NCBI GenBank assembly: GCA_030615605.1
Contig: JAUWYY010000004.1
Coordinates: forward strand, 124,001 to 188,000
Source of the DNA: a bacterium
GTDB lineage: Bacteria; Armatimonadota; Zipacnadia; Zipacnadales; Zipacnadaceae
Reading direction: 5' to 3'
Length of the DNA stretch: 64,000 nucleotides
Below, one piece after another: positions 61,275-64,000 of the stretch. The notes beneath the pieces were generated by a model that searched no databases, was not told where the DNA came from, and saw only the letters and a list, made by a program, of their open reading frames with translations. The number at the start of each line of letters is the position of its first letter. Within the stretch, counting starts at the first letter, position 1. The position numbers and the translations under genes are program-made.

Positions 61275-61763
61275 CTACTTGAGTTGCCTCCACATGCCGT
61301 AGGTCAGTGGCTCAAACCCCAGGGCCTGCCAAAACGCTATAGCTGCTTCATTGCTGGTGGCTGCACTTAACCTGACCTCAACGGCGTCCTGCTGTGCAAA
61401 CCACTGACTAACGGCCTCTGCGAGTCGGCGTCCGATGCCACGACGACGGTGGGCGGCTGCCACAGCCAGGTCGGTTATGAACCCCTTGCGCCGCGGTGCC
61501 ATGGTCGGGAAACTGCTCCCGAGCCTGCCGTGGATGAATCCTAGGACTTCACCCTCTACTTCCGCTACCAGAAGCACGCGCTCCTCCTGGGCGAGCGTTT
61601 CCTCCATCCACTCGCGGTATTTCTCTGGCCCATCAGGAGCCGGTTCCCAGGCCTGGTCGTTAAGCGACTGGTAAAGATTGATCATCTCGAGCCACAAACT
61701 CGACACTTGCTGTAGGTCACTATGCTTACCCTCGCGGATGGTTACGGCCACAGGTTGTCTCAT
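61275..61763 (-). CDS. GNAT-family N-acetyltransferase
   Basis: A 162-residue acetyl-CoA transferase. VTIREGKHSDLQQVSSLWLE begins the fold, LLVAEVEGEVLGFIHGRL is strands 3-4, FITDLAVAAAHRRRGIGRRL holds the acetyl-CoA loop (RRRGIG), and EAAIAFWQALGFEP ends it. Substrate unknown. ATGA overlap with the upstream isomerase-like gene shows coupling. Confidence 0.92.
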   Translation of the reverse strand: MRQPVAVTIREGKHSDLQQVSSLWLEMINLYQSLNDQAWEPAPDGPEKYREWMEETLAQEERVLLVAEVEGEVLGFIHGRLGSSFPTMAPRRKGFITDLAVAAAHRRRGIGRRLAEAVSQWFAQQDAVEVRLSAATSNEAAIAFWQALGFEPLTYGMWRQLK

Positions 61764-62620
61764 CGTGACTCACCGTTGTTGTTCGCGCCCGCTGCCGGCA
61801 GGCCAGTCTCGGCGGCTGCGATGTATTCGCGCAGTTGGGCTGCATCGTGCGGCAGGATCTCTTCAGGCTCAAAGGCAGCAATCCACTCGCCGGACAGCGC
61901 GCCTTGGTAATCAATGGAGGCCAGCAGCTTGACCGCCTCGTCATGAGGCACCATACCCTCGCCCATAAGGGTGATGGTTGTGTCACCGGGATTGTCGGCT
62001 GGCCAGGTGCCGTCGTGGATGTGGGTGTGCCTGACGTAATTGCGAACGTGCTCGAAGGCCTCCGCCATCGTCTCTCCCTGGCGAATGCAGTGCATCATAT
62101 CCCAGTTGATGGCGATGTGGGGATGGCTCACGCGTGCGACCACCTCGACGGCATCTTCGGCACGCGAATAAGCATCATGGGTCTCCAGGCAGACATAGAC
62201 GCCGCGGTCTTTGGCGAAATCGGCGACTGCGGCCAGCGACTCGTTCACGTACTTCTTAGCATCCGCAAAGTCCATTGCCTCAGGAGTAGGCCCGCCGAAG
62301 ACTCGTATAGCAGGAGCGCCACAGTCAGCGGCCAGTTCAATATGCTGCCTGGTGACCTCTATCATCTGCTGGCGGTCCCTTTCGTCAGCGAGCGCGTAGC
62401 GGCACGAGGTAGCCAGACAGCACATCTGGATGCTCGCATCGGCGAACTGCGCCTTGATGCGGGCGCGTTCTTTCTTGGTGGTGGAAACTTCGATGCCATG
62501 GTTATGGCCTTCTTGTGCCCGTGGCTCGATGGCCTCATAGCCATAGCGTATCGCTGTGGCCAGAGCCTTGTCCAGCTCATATTCGGGACAGACGAAGGTC
62601 ATAAAGGAAAGGTGCATCAT
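61760..62620 (-). CDS. Sugar phosphate isomerase/epimerase-like TIM barrel
   Basis: A 286-residue xylose-isomerase-like barrel (AP endonuclease family 2). KALATAIRYGYEAIEPRAQE, CLETHDAYSRAEDAVEVVAR, NWDMMHCIRQGE, VRHTHIHDGTWPADN and GEWIAAFEPEE carry the metal-binding Glu, Asp, His residues of the family. Typical of carbohydrate catabolism; substrate not predictable. AAGGAG favours the ATG at 62620. Confidence 0.9.
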   Translation of the reverse strand: MMHLSFMTFVCPEYELDKALATAIRYGYEAIEPRAQEGHNHGIEVSTTKKERARIKAQFADASIQMCCLATSCRYALADERDRQQMIEVTRQHIELAADCGAPAIRVFGGPTPEAMDFADAKKYVNESLAAVADFAKDRGVYVCLETHDAYSRAEDAVEVVARVSHPHIAINWDMMHCIRQGETMAEAFEHVRNYVRHTHIHDGTWPADNPGDTTITLMGEGMVPHDEAVKLLASIDYQGALSGEWIAAFEPEEILPHDAAQLREYIAAAETGLPAAGANNNGESR

Positions 62621-62638
62621 CAAGTCTCCTTTTGGTCG

Positions 62639-63268
62639 TCAGACAGGGTTAGATAAATAGGGGCTGCTGCTCAAACAATATCTGAGCGGCAACTCGGCCC
62701 CACGCTCCGGGCCTAGACCGATGCGCGTGGTGATGGTGACTGGGCCGTCAACCGGTGGCTGGTTACTAATATAGAGCGGATTGGTGGTGATGTCGCCAAA
62801 GTTGTGGCGCAGGTTGATGTTCATAGCCTGAGTCAGCTTCGCCGGGCCATTAGTCAATTCCTGCGTATCCTGGCAACCTCGCCGCTGCTCCATCAACTCC
62901 TGGCCGCAGACCGGCTCCACGGCACGAATGAGGATGGCCTCGCCGATTCCCTCGGGTTGGGTGACGATGTTCAGGCAATGATGCATTCCGTAGATGAGGT
63001 AGACATAGATTGTACCGGGCACGCCGAACATCGGGGCATTGCGCTCGGTGCGACCGCGTGCGGCGTGGCAGCCGGGATCGCCCTGCAGGTACGCCTCAGT
63101 CTCGACGATAATTCCGGCGGTGATCCCTTCGGCCTCGCGGTGGACCAACATTCGGCCCAGCAGTTCCTGAGCTACCAAGGTGGTGTCACGGTCGTAGAAA
63201 TCGCGGGATAAGGGCTTACCGAGGTCTAATTCAGGTGGCGAGTTGCTCTGAGTCTCCATACCGGTCAT
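62639..63268 (-). CDS. 3-methyladenine DNA glycosylase (AAG/MPG family)
   Basis: A 209-residue base-excision repair enzyme. LSRDFYDRDTTLVAQELLGR, GIIVETEAYLQGDPGCHAAR (catalytic Glu), FGVPGTIYVYLIYGMHHCLN and ELTNGPAKLTQAMNI are AAG signatures. The start is uncertain: no ribosome binding site; ATG 63268 or 63259 gives normal length, while the 63358 start would add a Pro/His-rich run. Confidence 0.93.
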   Translation of the reverse strand: MTGMETQSNSPPELDLGKPLSRDFYDRDTTLVAQELLGRMLVHREAEGITAGIIVETEAYLQGDPGCHAARGRTERNAPMFGVPGTIYVYLIYGMHHCLNIVTQPEGIGEAILIRAVEPVCGQELMEQRRGCQDTQELTNGPAKLTQAMNINLRHNFGDITTNPLYISNQPPVDGPVTITTRIGLGPERGAELPLRYCLSSSPYLSNPV

Positions 63269-63363
63269 GTGTTCAGATGCTGGTGGAATTTGACTTATAC
63301 TAACACACCCGGGCTGCTGTGTCGAGTGGCCGCAAGGGGGGTGTAGGGGACTCCGCACGTTCT

Positions 63364-63392
63364 TGACAATGGTGGAAAGTTGCCCTATGATA
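63364..63392 (+). promoter_or_regulatory. Sigma-70 promoter of tRNA-Leu
   Basis: TTGACA (63364-63369), 17-base spacer, TATGAT (63387-63392). Transcription should begin around 63399, about 12 bases before the mature tRNA. Confidence 0.85.
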
Positions 63393-63410
63393 TAGACAGT
63401 CGCAGAGGTG

Positions 63411-63497
63411 CCGAAGTGGTGGAATTGGTAGACACGCTGTCCTCAGGAGGCAGTGGGCTTTGGCCCGTGCCGGTTCGACTCCGGCCTTCGGCACCAC
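63411..63497 (+). tRNA. tRNA-Leu (anticodon CAG)
   Basis: An 87-base class II tRNA with encoded CCA. Acceptor stem GCCGAAG / CTTCGGC, discriminator A; D-arm AATTGGTAGA; anticodon stem CTGTC / GGCAG with loop CTCAGGA, anticodon CAG; variable arm GTGGGCTTTGGCCC; T-arm CCGG-TTCGACT-CCGG. Reads CUG codons. A short CCCCTTTT follows downstream. Confidence 0.96.
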
Positions 63498-63702
63498 CTG
63501 GTTCTGCCCCCTTTTGTGCGTCCCCGTCGTCTACCCTGGTGCCGTGCAGGTGTTGATGGAGCGATGGTGAAGAGAGTACAATGCAGTGAGGCTACACAGA
63601 GCACTTGACTATGGACCACCAGCGTCGGAAAGCGAAGCGAGAACGACCGAACCGTCGTCGTGAAGGGCATATCATTCTGGTGGCGTCACATGGAGGCCGC
63701 CC

Positions 63703-64000
63703 ATGGACCCGGCCGTTCGGAACTACCTATACCGCAATCCCCACTTGTATGAGTTGGTATTCCCCGACCCAGACCAAGCTACCGCGCGGATGTGCTTGCG
63801 CATGTTCGAGAGATTCCTCCCCAGGCCTCCCCGATCGATTCTCGACATCGGATGTGGAACAGCCCGCGACCTGGACATACTCTCGCAGATCTGCTCCGAC
63901 TGCTGGGGCGTAGACTACGTGGACGAACAGATCACGTATGCCCAACAGATCAGGCCGCACCTGAATCTGCTGGTTGGTGACATGCGCACGGTGCGCCTCA
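63703..64000 (+). CDS. SAM-dependent methyltransferase, partial at the window end
   Basis: The first 99 codons of a class I methyltransferase: MDPAVRNYLYRNPHLYELVF, then motif I ILDIGCGTARDLDILSQICS (about residue 47), WGVDYVDEQITYAQQIRP and NLLVGDMRTVRL. GGAGG six bases before the ATG fixes the start. The 3' end is outside the window. The 200 bases between it and tRNA-Leu contain no other gene. Confidence 0.85.
   Translation, partial: MDPAVRNYLYRNPHLYELVFPDPDQATARMCLRMFERFLPRPPRSILDIGCGTARDLDILSQICSDCWGVDYVDEQITYAQQIRPHLNLLVGDMRTVRL

Overview
The window reads as a stretch of chromosome from a free-living diderm-like bacterium with moderately high GC. It carries dense housekeeping genes, consensus sigma-70-type promoters (TTGACA-17-TATAAT), a CIRCE/HrcA heat-shock site, a B. 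subtilis-style LexA, Hfq, MreB, Lgt/LspA, a Wza-like export protein, and lysine/peptidoglycan synthesis through LL-diaminopimelate aminotransferase (DapL). Flp/Tad pili, a PEP-CTERM protein, TrpB2, an archaeal-type NrpR relic, several MocA/TIM-barrel style enzymes and an enlarged SecA suggest a lineage such as Armatimonadota or a neighbouring phylum. That placement is inference; the window has no rRNA.

Layout. 0-2 kb: a leftward Tad pilus locus with a prepilin peptidase and five tandem Flp-like pilins behind one perfect promoter. 2.3-9.4 kb: a GT-C membrane glycosyltransferase, groS-groL and secA. 9.4-11.4 kb: purQ with a double-domain PurS, a DUF4177-like protein and decayed remnants. 11.5-18.9 kb: SLBB export protein, methyltransferase, lexA, SpoIIE phosphatase, pcm and a PHP-like protein. 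18.9-25.4 kb is the most accessory part: a secreted protein coupled to a type II secretion F protein, an A/T-richer insert with a membrane-anchored GAF-like protein and a 54-residue protein, a secreted caspase-like PEP-CTERM protein, and a decayed flavoprotein. 25.4-31.4 kb: the leftward ileS-dksA-like-lspA-lgt-ddl operon. 31.4-37.0 kb: yvcK-like gene, gap-pgk-(methyltransferase)-tpiA. 37.1-39.8 kb: a broken NrpR regulator divergent from an FMN glutamate synthase, with an intact NrpR-type operator between them. 39.8-63.4 kb is leftward housekeeping: trpB2, cysS, a lipoprotein, tatA, pfkB, an aminotransferase, mreB, murA, rng with its radical-SAM pair, dapL-dapF-hfq-miaA-mutL, and an alkylpurine glycosylase. 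The right end holds a tRNA-Leu and the start of a methyltransferase.

The most unusual points are: the split NrpR with a GGAA-N6-TTCC operator upstream of glutamate synthase; the secreted caspase-like protein with a PEP-CTERM anchor and its own strong promoter; the expanding and decaying pilin array; the fused double PurS; a hairpin repeat shared by the lexA 3' end and the ileS leader; and a set of reading frames broken by small indels, which are either true decay or assembly errors. No CRISPR array, insertion sequence or prophage was seen.
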